Source: Elusimicrobia bacterium GWA2_69_24
GTDB taxonomy: Bacteria > Elusimicrobiota > Elusimicrobia > UBA1565
Assembly: GCA_001799695.1 (NCBI GenBank)
Contig: MGTY01000076.1
Span: 1 to 54,605, forward strand
Direction: 5' to 3'
Length of the DNA stretch: 54,605 nt
In this document: piece after piece, positions 21,430-31,089 of the stretch
Layout: each line of letters begins with the position of its first letter
Numbering within the stretch: the stretch's first letter is position 1
The notes under the pieces: generated by a model
Databases searched by the model: none
What the model saw: only the letters and a program-made list of their open reading frames with translations
What the model was told of the DNA's origin: nothing
Made by a program: the position numbers and the translations under genes

Positions 21430-21895
21430 GAGCCGCGCTGCGCTCTGGACCGAGGGCGTCCTCCGCCATGGGGTAGAGGATGTTGTCTTCCTTGTAGATG
21501 TGCTCCTCCAGCAGGCCGCAGTAGCCCCGGGCGTTCTCCGTCAGTGCGGCGGGATTCCCCTCGCGGAGCGCCGCCTCCATGCCGCGCACGAAGCCGCGGC
21601 CCAGGTCGTGCTCGTGCAGCATCTGTTGCCGGGGGTCGCAGTGCATCTCGACCCCGGGGGCGCTCAACTCGGGGAAGAGGAGATCCTCCTCCTTGGCGTG
21701 GTGGAACCTGTCCGCGTAGCCCTTGATGAAGGCCACGGCCTTCTGGAAAAAGGCCTGGTCCAGGGGAGTCCCCTTCTCTACGCGGCCGCACTCGGCGCGC
21801 AGGGCGGCGATTACCTTCAAGATGAGCTTGTGCTCCTCCGAAAGCCGGGCCGTGGCCGGCGCCCCAACGGATTCCTTCACGATGGTCTTTGGCAT
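21341..21895 (-). CDS. Hemerythrin-domain protein
   Basis: 184 aa with an AAGGAGA ribosome site. The four-helix hemerythrin ligand pattern is visible: His22 (EEHKLIL), His65/His66 with Glu70 (RFHHAKEEDLLFP), His94/His96 (LHEHDLGRGFVRGM) and His132 with Glu136 (EEHIYKEDNILYP). It should hold a non-haem di-iron centre that binds O2 or NO. It lies 19 bp downstream of a quinol NO reductase gene in the same direction, so a role in NO or oxygen handling during nitrosative stress is likely. Confidence 0.9.
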   Translation of the reverse strand: MPKTIVKESVGAPATARLSEEHKLILKVIAALRAECGRVEKGTPLDQAFFQKAVAFIKGYADRFHHAKEEDLLFPELSAPGVEMHCDPRQQMLHEHDLGRGFVRGMEAALREGNPAALTENARGYCGLLEEHIYKEDNILYPMAEDALGPERSAALSERFAAVDREFADIVKEHLTFAAAASGR

Positions 21896-21914
21896 CCCAT
21901 TGTCTCCTTGGTTA

Positions 21915-24194
21915 TCAGAGTTTGATCCCCAGCCGGTCCCAGACCGACTCGCCGTCCGCGATCTTTTCGGCCTTGAGGCGCGGATAGGTCGTGAACAAAA
22001 ACCACACCAGGGGCAGGACGCCGAACACGATGATGACGGTGTCCGGGATGATGCGCAGGTTGCCCAGCAGTTGGACCATGCCGCGTTCGAAGAAGGCGGC
22101 GTCGCGGGCCATCCAGAGCCCGCCCTTGTAGCTGGTCCAGGCCTGGGCGATGCCCACGGGGAATAGCGTCCCCAAGGACATCGCCAGCAGACCGCCGTTC
22201 ATGCCCCAGAACGAGACTTTGAGGAGCTTATCGTTCCAGGCCGAATCCTCGACCATCCCGCGCCAGGAGAACAGCAGCAGCCCGATGGAGAGCTGGCCGT
22301 AGACCCCGAATAGGGCGGCGTGCCCGTGGTTCAGGGTCAGGTAGGTGCCGTGCTCGTAGTAGTTGACGATGGGCAGGTTGATGAGGAACCCGAACACCCC
22401 GGCGCCCAGGAAGTTCCAGAAGGACGAGGCCACCAGGAAGTACATCGGCCAGCGGTAGGGGAAGGCTTCCCCCTGCTGGCGCACCCCCTTGAACTCCATC
22501 ATGCCCCGGACCACGAGCCCGAACAGGGGCACCGGCTCCAGGGAGGAGAAGACCGAGCCCAGCGCCAGCCACAGGGTCGGCCCCCCGTACCAGTAGTAAT
22601 GGTGCGCGGTGCCCAGGATGCCGGTCAAGAACACCAGGGCCGCGGTGAAGTAGCCGACCGTCAGGGCCGAGCGGGCCGATGCCAGCCCCATGCTGACGAG
22701 CAGCAGCGAGATCACCCCCACGCCGAAGAACTCGAAGATGCTCTCGACCCAGATGTGCACCACGAACCAGCGCCAGTAGTCGGCGATGCTCAGATGCGTA
22801 CCCTTGCCGTAGAAGAGTCCGAACCCGAAGAAGGCCACCACCAGGACCGCGCTGAATACGTAGAAGCCCACCAGCGAGCTGTATTCGTTGTTCTCGCGGT
22901 TGATCACGTGCCGTCCCACGGCCCGATACACGATGAGCAGCCAGGCGATGAGGCCGCCGAATAGCAGGATCTGCCACAGTCTCCCCAGCTCCAGGAACTC
23001 CCAGCCCTGATGCCCTAGCCAGAACCACAGGTCGCCCAGCAGGCCCTTGATGCCCAGCACCTCGCCGGTCAGGCTCCCGACCGCGACCAGGACGATGGCG
23101 CCGAACAGGATATGAACCAGGAGGGCTTGCTTCTTGGGTTCCCTGCCCCCCACGATGGGGGCCAGATAGATGGCCGAGGCGATCCAGGTCGTAGCGATCC
23201 AGAAGATCGCCAGCTGCAGGTGCCAGGACTTGGCCCAGCTGTAGGGGATGAACTTCCCGATGATGGGCACGTAGAAGGTCCCCGGGTGCACGGTGTAGTG
23301 GGCCAGCAGGCCGCCGAACACGGTCTGGAGCAGGAGCAGCAGGATGACCACCAAGAAGAACTTGGCGGCGGCGAACTGACTGCCGGTCAGCGGAGCGCGG
23401 ATGAGCTTCTCCGCCAGGGCCGGGCCCGCGGGGTCTCCGTACCAGATGCGGTAGTGATGGACGAAGAAGATGAAGAAGCCCAGCACCAAGAACAAGGACA
23501 TGATGCCGCCCAGGCTCCAGAGATAGACCTCGGCGTTGGGGACGTTTCCGGCGTCGCGGTCCGCGGGCCAGTTGTTCGTATAAGAGGAATCCCCTCCGGG
23601 GCGGTCGGTGGACGCGGCCCAGGCGGTCCAGAAGAAGAAGCGCCCCAGCTGCTGGCGCTCCTCAGGCGTGGGCACGGCTCCGGGCAGGATGCCGTAGCGC
23701 TTGGCGCCGTTGGCAAAGACGTCCTCCCAGTGGCGGAGCAGGTCCGCCATCGCGGCTTCCTGTTCGGCCGGCAAGGCGAGGGTGTTGCGGACCGCGTCAT
23801 AGCGGTTCTCGCGGAGGAGGCGCCGGGTCTTCATCCCCGCCGCGTCCATCTGGTCCGCGTCGAGCTCGGCGTAGGGCTTGCCGTAGAGCCGCCGCGCCAC
23901 CGCGTCGCGCATGGATCCGACCACGAGATGGAGGGAAGATGCTGAGAACTCCGGTCCGCGCTGGGAGCCGTGCCCCCAGACGCTGCCGTGGTCCATGAGT
24001 CCGTAGCGCTGGAACACGGCCTGCCCCGCATAGATGTCGGCCTTGGTGAACAAGGTCTGGCCCGAAGATCCCAGCACTTGCCCCGGATAAGGGGGCACCC
24101 GGCGCGCCATGTGCGCGCCGCCCGCCAGCAGTCCCCCCATGGCGATGAAGAAGCTCAGTATCGCCGCCCACTTCAGTTTGTTGATCGAAATCAC
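21915..24194 (-). CDS. norB: Quinol-dependent nitric oxide reductase (qNor)
   Basis: 759 aa from GTG 24194, with GGAGG nearby. It has an N-terminal helix, a periplasmic domain (about 40-220) lacking CxxCH, then about 13 membrane helices. Haem and FeB ligands lie in KSWHLQLAIFWI, VVHIWVESIFEFF (His plus the NOR-type Glu), GTAHHYYWYG and LNHGHAALFGVYG. WLGHQGWEFLELGRLWQ and YTNNWP are qNor signatures. The protein reduces 2 NO to N2O with quinol electrons in the cytoplasmic membrane. No nirS/nirK or nosZ is nearby, so detoxification rather than full denitrification is the simplest role. Upstream lies an FNR/DNR-like box. Confidence 0.96.
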   Translation of the reverse strand: MISINKLKWAAILSFFIAMGGLLAGGAHMARRVPPYPGQVLGSSGQTLFTKADIYAGQAVFQRYGLMDHGSVWGHGSQRGPEFSASSLHLVVGSMRDAVARRLYGKPYAELDADQMDAAGMKTRRLLRENRYDAVRNTLALPAEQEAAMADLLRHWEDVFANGAKRYGILPGAVPTPEERQQLGRFFFWTAWAASTDRPGGDSSYTNNWPADRDAGNVPNAEVYLWSLGGIMSLFLVLGFFIFFVHHYRIWYGDPAGPALAEKLIRAPLTGSQFAAAKFFLVVILLLLLQTVFGGLLAHYTVHPGTFYVPIIGKFIPYSWAKSWHLQLAIFWIATTWIASAIYLAPIVGGREPKKQALLVHILFGAIVLVAVGSLTGEVLGIKGLLGDLWFWLGHQGWEFLELGRLWQILLFGGLIAWLLIVYRAVGRHVINRENNEYSSLVGFYVFSAVLVVAFFGFGLFYGKGTHLSIADYWRWFVVHIWVESIFEFFGVGVISLLLVSMGLASARSALTVGYFTAALVFLTGILGTAHHYYWYGGPTLWLALGSVFSSLEPVPLFGLVVRGMMEFKGVRQQGEAFPYRWPMYFLVASSFWNFLGAGVFGFLINLPIVNYYEHGTYLTLNHGHAALFGVYGQLSIGLLLFSWRGMVEDSAWNDKLLKVSFWGMNGGLLAMSLGTLFPVGIAQAWTSYKGGLWMARDAAFFERGMVQLLGNLRIIPDTVIIVFGVLPLVWFLFTTYPRLKAEKIADGESVWDRLGIKL

Positions 24195-24229
24195 CAGCCC
24201 TCCTCGATATCAGACTTCGTTGTGCCCAT

Positions 24230-24271
24230 ATCATGCCCTAACCCAACCGCCCCCGCCTTGACTTAGGTCAA
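24230..24271 (-). promoter_or_regulatory. FNR/DNR-like box and promoter of the NO reductase gene
   Basis: TTGAC-TTAG-GTCAA (24258-24271) is a perfect Crp/Fnr-type palindrome, differing from the FNR/DNR consensus (TTGAT-N4-ATCAA) by one base per half. On the minus strand CATGAT (24235-24230) matches four of six -10 positions. With a start near 24223 the box would be centred at -41.5, the class II activator position. It could also serve the divergent DUF2339 gene. The regulator gene is not in the window. Confidence 0.65.
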
Positions 24272-24381
24272 GCAGGGGAAGGATGGGCAGTCCCATAGAA
24301 CGATTGCATTGCTGTCATGAGCGAGTTAGACTTGGGTGAGCGCGCGAGCGCCCGAGCTTCTGTCGCTGAGCGGAGCATCCC

Positions 24382-27288
24382 ATGGCCGAAGAGAACGACA
24401 TACTTCTACTGCGGCGCGCGATTGCGGAACTGCAGTTGGAACTCGCCAGTGTGCGTAGCGAGGTCCGCCGGCTCGGCGGCCGGCTCCCCGAGAAGAAGTC
24501 CGGACCGGTCAAGGCGGAGGTGCCTCCTCCGGCCCCAGCCATGGAGGAGCCGGTTCCCGTCTTGTGCCCGCGCTGTCATGCGCCGGTGGATCGAGGGGAT
24601 GCTTTCTGCGACCAGTGCGGGGCGTCGACTTTGGATGTGAAACCCTCTCCCGCGAGATTGCGCCCGCCCGCCCCAAAGAAGGCAGAGCCGGAACTTAAGA
24701 TCGACTGGGAACGCTTCATGGGGGTGAAGCTCTTCGCCTGGGTCGGCGGCTTCGCCCTCTTTCTCGGCGTCATCTTCTTCGTCAAGTACGCCTTTGAGAA
24801 CAACCTGATCAGCCCTTCCACCCGGGTGGCTCTGGGGATGCTGGTGGGCATCGGCGCCATCGTCGGCGGACTGTGGCTGCGGCCGCGCGGCTACGCGGTC
24901 ACGGTGGAGACCCTCTGCGCCGCGGGCATCGCCATCCTCTACGGCGATGCATTCGCAAGCCGTGCTTTCTATCGGCTGGTCTCTCCCGAGGTCGCTTTCG
25001 GACTCATGTCGCTCATAACGGGCGCGGCATTCGTGCTCTCGGTGCGTTTGGGGTCGCGCTACGTCTCGATCCTTGGGCTGGTGGGGGGCTTTCTGACCCC
25101 TCCGTTGCTCTCCACGGGAGTGGACCATGCAGTGGCACTCTTCAGCTACGTCACCATCTTGAACGTTGGTTTGGCGGCCGTGGCACTGCGAATGAAATGG
25201 GACTTCCTGGTGCCGCTCGCCGCCGGAGCCACGCTGCTGATGGAGATCGGCTGGACTAGACAATTCTTCTCTCCTGATAAGGAGACCCTCCTCGCGGGCA
25301 TCATACTATGGTTCTGCGCCTTCTTCCTTGGTGCTGCCGCTCTCGCGCGTCGGCGCGATCATGATGGGCTTGGCTTCCATCTGCCCGCGGCGGCCCTTCC
25401 GCTGTTCTGTCTCGGATTCTCCGCCTATCTACTGAGCTTTCAGGCCCTGGGTAGCCGGCCGATCCTGCAGTTTGTCCTGCTGAACCTTCTCAATCTCCAA
25501 CTCGCTTACGCTGCCCTGCGGCGTGAGGAGCCCCGGCCGCTCTACATCATCGGCGGTGTCTTCAGCTTCGTCATCTTGTCCGCCTGGACCAATCGGTTCC
25601 TAACCGGGGATATTCTCAATGCGGCCCTCGCATGCTTCTTGGCATTCGCGGTCATCCATGCGGCGGCCCCCGCTGCCATCCAACGGCTGCGTCCGGACCG
25701 CAGTGCCTGGAATTGGGGCTATGCTTTCCCCGGACTGGTCCTGGCGCTGCTCGTCTTCGCCATCCACAGTCAGCGCGCCGTTGGCTTCCTCGTTTGGCCC
25801 ACGGTGATGGTGCTGGGAATGGTGGCGCTGGCCTTGGCCTGGTTCGCGGCCGCAGCCTGGGCCGCGGTCGCGGCCCTGGCCCTAGTGGTCGGAGCCTTCG
25901 CCGCGTGGATGCTCCGTCTGCCCGATGCGGCGGGAGTGATCCAGATTTTACCCTTGCTGGGGGTGTTCATATTGGCTTTCTTCGCTTGGCCGCTCTATCT
26001 CGCCCGGACATGGGTGAGGTCGGGGGGGGAGAAGCCGAAGTCGGGTGAAGTCGAGAAAGCCGGGATCTCAGCGGCCGAACTCGCCGCCTGCGCCGCAATC
26101 ATGCCCTTCTTCCTCCTCGTCGCGGTCTGCGGCAAGGTTCCCCTACCCGATCCCTCCCCGGTGTTCGGCTTAGTCTTCCTGCTGGACATCCTGCTGCTGG
26201 GCATCGTCAGGTTTCGAAAAATGGATGCCGCGGCGCTGGTGGCGCTCGCCGGAACGGTCATGGTGCAGGCCTTCTGGCACGGACACAATTTCCAGGCTGA
26301 GGCGCCAGCGGTCGCGCTGTGCTGGTACTCCCTGTTCTATCTGGTCTTCCTGCTTTTCCCCTTGCTCCTGTGCAGGGGGACGGAGCGGTTGGGAGCATGG
26401 CGGGCCGCCGCAGCGGCCGGACCGCTGCAATATCTCCTGGTCTATCGAGCGGTGTCCCTGGCCGTTGGAAGGGACTACATCGGGGCGGTCCCCGCCGCGT
26501 ATGCGGCCTCCTCGCTGGCCGCGCTCATGTTTGCCCGCGCCATCGTCTTGCCGGGGGAGGGGCGCAAGTCCGTGCTAGCCTACCTGGGGGGCGTCGCGCT
26601 GTTCTTCATCACCCTCATTATTCCCGTCCAATTCCAGAAGGAATGGATCACCTTCGGTTGGGCCCTTGAAGGAGCAGCGTTGGTCTGGCTCTATTCCCGG
26701 GTCCCGCATCCGGGCCTCAAGGCTTGGGGAGCCGGTCTGCTGCTGGTCGCATTCGCGCGACTTGCCCTGAATCCCGCAGTGCTCTCCTATCATCCGCGTA
26801 CCTCTGCCCCGCTGTGGAACTGGTATCTGCTCGTCTACGGGGTGTCGGCGGCCTGCATGTGGTTCGCGGCTCCGCGCTTCTCCGCTGACGAGGATCGCGT
26901 CCAGGGAGTGCCTGTGGGCACCTATCTCAACGTCTTCGGCGTGGTGCTGGCCTTCCTGCTGATGAACATCGAAATCGCCGACTTCTTCAGCAAGGGACCG
27001 GCGATCACCTTCGACTTCTCGGGATCCTTCTCGCAGGATATGACCTACTCCCTGGCTTGGGCGCTGTTCTCCATCGCCCTCGTTGGGTTCGGCATCGCGC
27101 GGTCAAGCCAGGGCGCACGCTACGGCGGTCTGGCGCTGCTGGTCGCCACCATCGGGAAGGTTTTCCTGCATGATCTTTGGCGTCTGGGCCAGCTCTATCG
27201 CGTCGCATCCATCGTCGGGTTGGCTGTCGTCCTCATCCTCGTTTCCTTTGTCTATCAGAGGTTCCTCAATGAGAAAACGCCTGCCTAG
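24382..27288 (+). CDS. DUF2339 giant polytopic membrane protein
   Basis: 968 aa. The N-terminal coiled coil (RRAIAELQLELASVRSEVRRLGG, about 11-33) is followed by a zinc ribbon (Cys62, Cys65, Cys76, Cys79: LCPRCHAPVDRGDAFCDQCG), KIDWERFMGVKLFAWVGGFALFLGVIFFVKYAFENN and about two dozen further hydrophobic helices to the C-terminus. IDWE..G.....WVGG and the chain of helices are typical of DUF2339, whose function is unknown. The zinc ribbon is an addition to the usual coiled-coil start. GGAG precedes the ATG. It overlaps the DUF3999 gene by 20 bp, a pairing also seen in other phyla. Confidence 0.88.
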   Translation: MAEENDILLLRRAIAELQLELASVRSEVRRLGGRLPEKKSGPVKAEVPPPAPAMEEPVPVLCPRCHAPVDRGDAFCDQCGASTLDVKPSPARLRPPAPKKAEPELKIDWERFMGVKLFAWVGGFALFLGVIFFVKYAFENNLISPSTRVALGMLVGIGAIVGGLWLRPRGYAVTVETLCAAGIAILYGDAFASRAFYRLVSPEVAFGLMSLITGAAFVLSVRLGSRYVSILGLVGGFLTPPLLSTGVDHAVALFSYVTILNVGLAAVALRMKWDFLVPLAAGATLLMEIGWTRQFFSPDKETLLAGIILWFCAFFLGAAALARRRDHDGLGFHLPAAALPLFCLGFSAYLLSFQALGSRPILQFVLLNLLNLQLAYAALRREEPRPLYIIGGVFSFVILSAWTNRFLTGDILNAALACFLAFAVIHAAAPAAIQRLRPDRSAWNWGYAFPGLVLALLVFAIHSQRAVGFLVWPTVMVLGMVALALAWFAAAAWAAVAALALVVGAFAAWMLRLPDAAGVIQILPLLGVFILAFFAWPLYLARTWVRSGGEKPKSGEVEKAGISAAELAACAAIMPFFLLVAVCGKVPLPDPSPVFGLVFLLDILLLGIVRFRKMDAAALVALAGTVMVQAFWHGHNFQAEAPAVALCWYSLFYLVFLLFPLLLCRGTERLGAWRAAAAAGPLQYLLVYRAVSLAVGRDYIGAVPAAYAASSLAALMFARAIVLPGEGRKSVLAYLGGVALFFITLIIPVQFQKEWITFGWALEGAALVWLYSRVPHPGLKAWGAGLLLVAFARLALNPAVLSYHPRTSAPLWNWYLLVYGVSAACMWFAAPRFSADEDRVQGVPVGTYLNVFGVVLAFLLMNIEIADFFSKGPAITFDFSGSFSQDMTYSLAWALFSIALVGFGIARSSQGARYGGLALLVATIGKVFLHDLWRLGQLYRVASIVGLAVVLILVSFVYQRFLNEKTPA

Positions 27289-29248
27289 CCTCCTTTTGCT
27301 CACCCTCGCCCTGCCGCTTGCCGCCGCCGTCAGTGAACGGTGGAGCCACACCCAGTCATTGAACGTGCCCGCTCCGGGACTGGTGCGCGCCCGATTGGGG
27401 ATTCCCACGAACTCCGTCGCGCGCCCCGACCTGCGGGACCTCGGCCTCGAAGCCCCTTCCGGACGGGAAGTCCCGTATTTCATCGACCGGCCCATGCCCA
27501 AATCCGGCAGTTGGTTTCGGTTGGAGGGAGGCGCTCCCTCGGTGGAGAAGGGGTATACCGTCCTGGCCGCCCGGACCGGGGCCGCTTTCGCCGGGAGGCG
27601 ATGGGACTTGCTGCGGCTGGTCATCCCCGGCCGGGAGTTCATGAAGGCCGCCACGGTGGAGGTGCGCAAGGGTAAGGGCGAGGCTTTTCAGACCGTCGTA
27701 CGTAACCGGCCCGTCTTCCGGCAGCCTGACGGGGTCGAGTCGCTGGAATTGCCCGTGCCCGCCGAAATTTGGAGCGAGGTCCGCGTGCGTTTGGATGACT
27801 CACGCAGGGACGCGGTCCCCGTCTTGGGTCTTGAGGCCCGGGCGCAGGCGGAGGAACTGCCCGATCTCGACGAAATCGACGCGGCCGTACTCGAACGGAC
27901 CGAGAGCGGCGAGGAGACGGTGTTCCACCTTTCGTTGGGTGGGGCCAACCTCATGCTTACATCGCTCGTCGTTGCAGCCAAGGAGCCGGTGTTCACCCGC
28001 CGCATCGAGCTCTTTCAGCGCGTTTACCGGGATTATCGCATCCAGGAAGAAACGCTGGGTTCGGGGAGCATCTACCGCGTCGCCCTGGAAGGCGGCACCG
28101 CCGCGGAGAGTTTGAGCCTCCCGCTCTCCGTGCAGGTCGCAGGGAAGGACGTCTTCCTGCGCATCCGCAACGGGGACAGCCGGCCCCTGCTCGTGGCGGG
28201 GGTGCGCCTCAAAGCGGCGCCCGCGTTCATCGTCTTCCATGCCGAGGAGCCTGGGAGCTATTCGCTGTCAGCGGGAAACGAGGAAGCGGACGCCAAAGAA
28301 TATGATGTCGCAGATCTGCGCCAGAGACTGACGGCGGCGTCTGGGGCGCTGGTGTCCTTTGGGCCGCTGCTGAACAATCCCTCCTTCCGCGCCCCGGAGG
28401 CCCTGCCCGGGGTCGAGGAGGCCGGGACCGAGCTCGACGTCGCGGAGTGGCCCTACAAGAAGCGGGTCGAGCTCAGGGAGAACGGCGTGCAGCGCCTGGA
28501 GCTCGATCTTGAGACCCTATCGCGCGAGTCCGACGGGTTGGCCGACCTGCGGCTGATGCGCGAAGGGCGGCAGATTCCATACCTCTTCGACGAAGTCGGT
28601 GTCACGCGCAGCGTTCCGTTGGTTTTGACCCAGGAGGGGGAGAGAGATCGTGTCAGCACCTGGAGTCTGGGTTTGCCCTATCCCCACGTTCCGGCCGCGA
28701 GCATCCAGTGTTCGGCGAGCCGGCCGGCGCTATTCGACCGGCAGGCGCGCATCTACAGCGAGCTGCGCGATGAACGGGGCGACACGGTCCGGGTCCAATT
28801 GGGCGCCGCCGGGTGGACCCGCCGGCTCGGACAGGGAGATAGCGCGGTGAGCATCGGGCTAGGTCGCCCGCCGCAGGGGAGCCGACTCACCCTGACGGTG
28901 GATAATGGGGACAATCCTCCGCTGACACTGTCGGAGTGCAAGGCCTTCTATCGCTCGCCGCGCCTGCTCTTCAAGGCCGCCCCCGGCAAGGAGCTTTTCC
29001 TCTATTACGGCCGAAGGAATGTGTCGCCGCCGGTCTATGACCTGCGGCTCGCCGCGCGGGAACTGCTCTCCAAGATGCCCGGCGAAGCATCTATCGGGAA
29101 GGAAGAAGCGCTTTCGGTGGCGCCTTGGTGGGCGGCCGCCGCCCCGGCCGGCGTCGGTCGTTGGGCTTTCTGGGGCGTGCTCGGGCTCGTGGTCGCGGGG
29201 CTGCTCTTCGTCATCGCCAAGCTGCTCCCTGAGGAGCCGGCGGCCTGA
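27269..29248 (+). CDS. DUF3999-family secreted or membrane-anchored protein
   Basis: 659 aa from ATG 27269 (20-bp overlap with DUF2339). It has a signal peptide (MRKRLPSLLLLTLALPLAAA), a long beta-rich exported region, and a C-terminal membrane helix (about 632-652, GRWAFWGVLGLVVAGLLFVIAKLL). YKKRVELRENGVQRLELDLETL, LRLMREGRQIPYLFDE and the preserved repeat-like halves (27-230 and 400-560) match DUF3999. Because DUF3999 genes commonly accompany DUF2339 genes, the two proteins probably form an envelope complex; function unknown. Confidence 0.82.
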   Translation: MRKRLPSLLLLTLALPLAAAVSERWSHTQSLNVPAPGLVRARLGIPTNSVARPDLRDLGLEAPSGREVPYFIDRPMPKSGSWFRLEGGAPSVEKGYTVLAARTGAAFAGRRWDLLRLVIPGREFMKAATVEVRKGKGEAFQTVVRNRPVFRQPDGVESLELPVPAEIWSEVRVRLDDSRRDAVPVLGLEARAQAEELPDLDEIDAAVLERTESGEETVFHLSLGGANLMLTSLVVAAKEPVFTRRIELFQRVYRDYRIQEETLGSGSIYRVALEGGTAAESLSLPLSVQVAGKDVFLRIRNGDSRPLLVAGVRLKAAPAFIVFHAEEPGSYSLSAGNEEADAKEYDVADLRQRLTAASGALVSFGPLLNNPSFRAPEALPGVEEAGTELDVAEWPYKKRVELRENGVQRLELDLETLSRESDGLADLRLMREGRQIPYLFDEVGVTRSVPLVLTQEGERDRVSTWSLGLPYPHVPAASIQCSASRPALFDRQARIYSELRDERGDTVRVQLGAAGWTRRLGQGDSAVSIGLGRPPQGSRLTLTVDNGDNPPLTLSECKAFYRSPRLLFKAAPGKELFLYYGRRNVSPPVYDLRLAARELLSKMPGEASIGKEEALSVAPWWAAAAPAGVGRWAFWGVLGLVVAGLLFVIAKLLPEEPAA

Positions 29249-29270
29249 CCTTCCCATAGCCTGACCGCAC

Positions 29271-29300
29271 TTGCCGTCCGGGGGGACTACTGGCTATCCT
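29271..29300 (+). promoter_or_regulatory. Possible promoter of the ABC exporter operon
   Basis: TTGCCG (29271-29276), 18 bp, TATCCT (29295-29300). The predicted start is about 16 nt before the ATG at 29323, which has no ribosome site. Confidence 0.35.
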
Positions 29301-29322
29301 TTATCTCCGCTCCCCGGCAGAC

Positions 29323-31089
29323 ATGAGATCCCTCTTGAGACTCTGGCCCTACATGCGCCCCTACCGGGGACGCTACGTCCTGGGGATCGTCCTGGTCGTG
29401 CTCGGAAGCGTGCTCGCCATCGCGGTCCCGCTCATCGTGCGGGCCGCATTCGACCGGCTCGACCGGGGGGACGTCGGCGTCCCCATCGCCTATTTCGTCG
29501 CCGCCATCGTCGCGGCGGGGCTGGCCAAGGCGCTGGTGGTCTTCAAGGGCCGCTACACCATCATCGCGGCCTCCCGCCGGGTGGAGTACGACCTGCGCAA
29601 CGCTGTGTACGGCAAGCTCCTGCGCCTGCCCGCCGGCTTCTACGACCGCCACGCCTCGGGGGACGTGCAATCCCGGGCCATCAACGACGTCGAGGGCGCC
29701 CGGATGATCGCGGGCATCTCGATCGTCATCATCGCCTCCAGCGTCATCCTCTTCTTCTCCAGCCTCGCCGCGATGTTCTCCATCTATCCGCGCCTGGCTT
29801 GGATCGCCATGTCGCCGCTGGTCTTCGTGGGCGCGGTCATCGCCTTGGTCAGCCGCCAGGAGTTCCTCCAGTCCGAGCGGGTCCAGGAGCGCCTGGCCGC
29901 CCTCAACACCTTGGCCCAGGAGAACTTCTCGGGGGCCCGGGTCATCCGCGCCTTCTCCCGGGAGCCGGCCGAATGCCGCCGCTTCGCCCGGGCTTCCTCC
30001 GCCTACAAGAAGGCGGCGCTGTCGGTGGCCGTGCTGGAGGCCCTGGCCTGGACCGCCATGCCGATACTCGTGGAGGCGGCTATCGGCGTGACCCTCATCG
30101 TAGGCGGCCTGGGGATCATACGAGGGACGTTCTCGAAAGGGGATTTCGTCGCGTTCACGGCGTACCAGTTCATGCTCTCGTGGCCCGTGATGGTGACGGG
30201 GTGGGCGGTCGCCCTGCTTCAGCGCGGAGCGGCCTGCATGGACCGCATCGCGCTCATCCTCGACGAGCCCGAGGCGGAGTCCCCGACCCGGGGTCCGGGC
30301 GCCCCGTCTCGGGGTCCGGGCGCACCGGCACCGACCCGGGGCGGCGTCGAGATCCGGGACCTGACCTTCCGATACTCCGCGGACCGCGCGCCTGCGCTGC
30401 AGGGAGTCTCTCTGCGCATCGCTCCCGGGGAGCGGGTGGCGGTGGTGGGCCGGACCGGCTCGGGCAAGAGCACGCTGGCGCAGATCCTGCTCGGCCTCTA
30501 CGCCGCGCCCCGGGGGACCGTGCTCATCGACGGTAGGGACATCAACGACTATCCCCGGAGCGTCCTGCGCGGAGCTTTGGGCGGGGTATTGCAGGACAAC
30601 TTCCTGTTCAGCGACGCCATCTCGGCCAACATCGCCTTCGGCGCCCGCGGTTCGGCTTCCTCTGATGAGGTGGCCTGGGCCGCGGACAGCGCCCGCCTTT
30701 CGGGAGACCTCGCGTCCTTCCCGCAGGGTATCGATCAGGTTATCGGCGAGCGGGGCATCACCCTTTCCGGCGGGCAGAAACAGCGCGTCGCGATCGCGCG
30801 GGCGCTCATCCGCCATCCCTGCCTGCTCATCCTCGACGATGCCCTGTCGAGCGTGGACGTGGATACCGAGCGCGCCATCCTGGAGAATCTGAAGGGATAT
30901 CTCGCGGGCAAGACCTGCCTCATCGTCACCCACCGCTTCTCCTGCGTGTCCTTGGTGGACCGCGTCCTGGTGTTCGACGCGGGTCGGCTCGTGGAATCCG
31001 GCACGCATGCCGAGCTCGCGGCCCGGGGGGGGCTCTACACCCAGCTCCTGACGCGCCAGCGTCTGGAAGAGGCGTTGAAGCAGGCATGA
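29323..31089 (+). CDS. ABC exporter half-transporter, subunit with degenerate Walker B
   Basis: 588 aa. Six membrane helices (about 18-310) of the type IV exporter fold are followed by an ATPase domain. Walker A is GRTGSGKST (near 375-385), the Q-loop LGGVLQDNFLF, the signature LSGGQKQR, Walker B LLILDDALSSVD and the H-loop VTHR. The catalytic Glu after Walker B is Asp. Heterodimeric exporters such as TM287/288 and BmrCD carry the same change in one subunit. A linker has a 21-bp repeat (RGPGAPS-like). It overlaps the next ABC gene by 4 bp. The substrate could be lipid or drug. Confidence 0.93.
   Translation: MRSLLRLWPYMRPYRGRYVLGIVLVVLGSVLAIAVPLIVRAAFDRLDRGDVGVPIAYFVAAIVAAGLAKALVVFKGRYTIIAASRRVEYDLRNAVYGKLLRLPAGFYDRHASGDVQSRAINDVEGARMIAGISIVIIASSVILFFSSLAAMFSIYPRLAWIAMSPLVFVGAVIALVSRQEFLQSERVQERLAALNTLAQENFSGARVIRAFSREPAECRRFARASSAYKKAALSVAVLEALAWTAMPILVEAAIGVTLIVGGLGIIRGTFSKGDFVAFTAYQFMLSWPVMVTGWAVALLQRGAACMDRIALILDEPEAESPTRGPGAPSRGPGAPAPTRGGVEIRDLTFRYSADRAPALQGVSLRIAPGERVAVVGRTGSGKSTLAQILLGLYAAPRGTVLIDGRDINDYPRSVLRGALGGVLQDNFLFSDAISANIAFGARGSASSDEVAWAADSARLSGDLASFPQGIDQVIGERGITLSGGQKQRVAIARALIRHPCLLILDDALSSVDVDTERAILENLKGYLAGKTCLIVTHRFSCVSLVDRVLVFDAGRLVESGTHAELAARGGLYTQLLTRQRLEEALKQA
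30289..30323 (+). repeat. 21-bp direct duplication inside the ABC linker
   Basis: CGGGGTCCGGGCGC occurs at 30289-30302 and 30310-30323, spaced 21 bp, giving a seven-residue repeat (RGPGAPS / RGPGAPA) between the membrane and ATPase domains. It looks like slippage in a tolerant linker. Confidence 0.7.
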
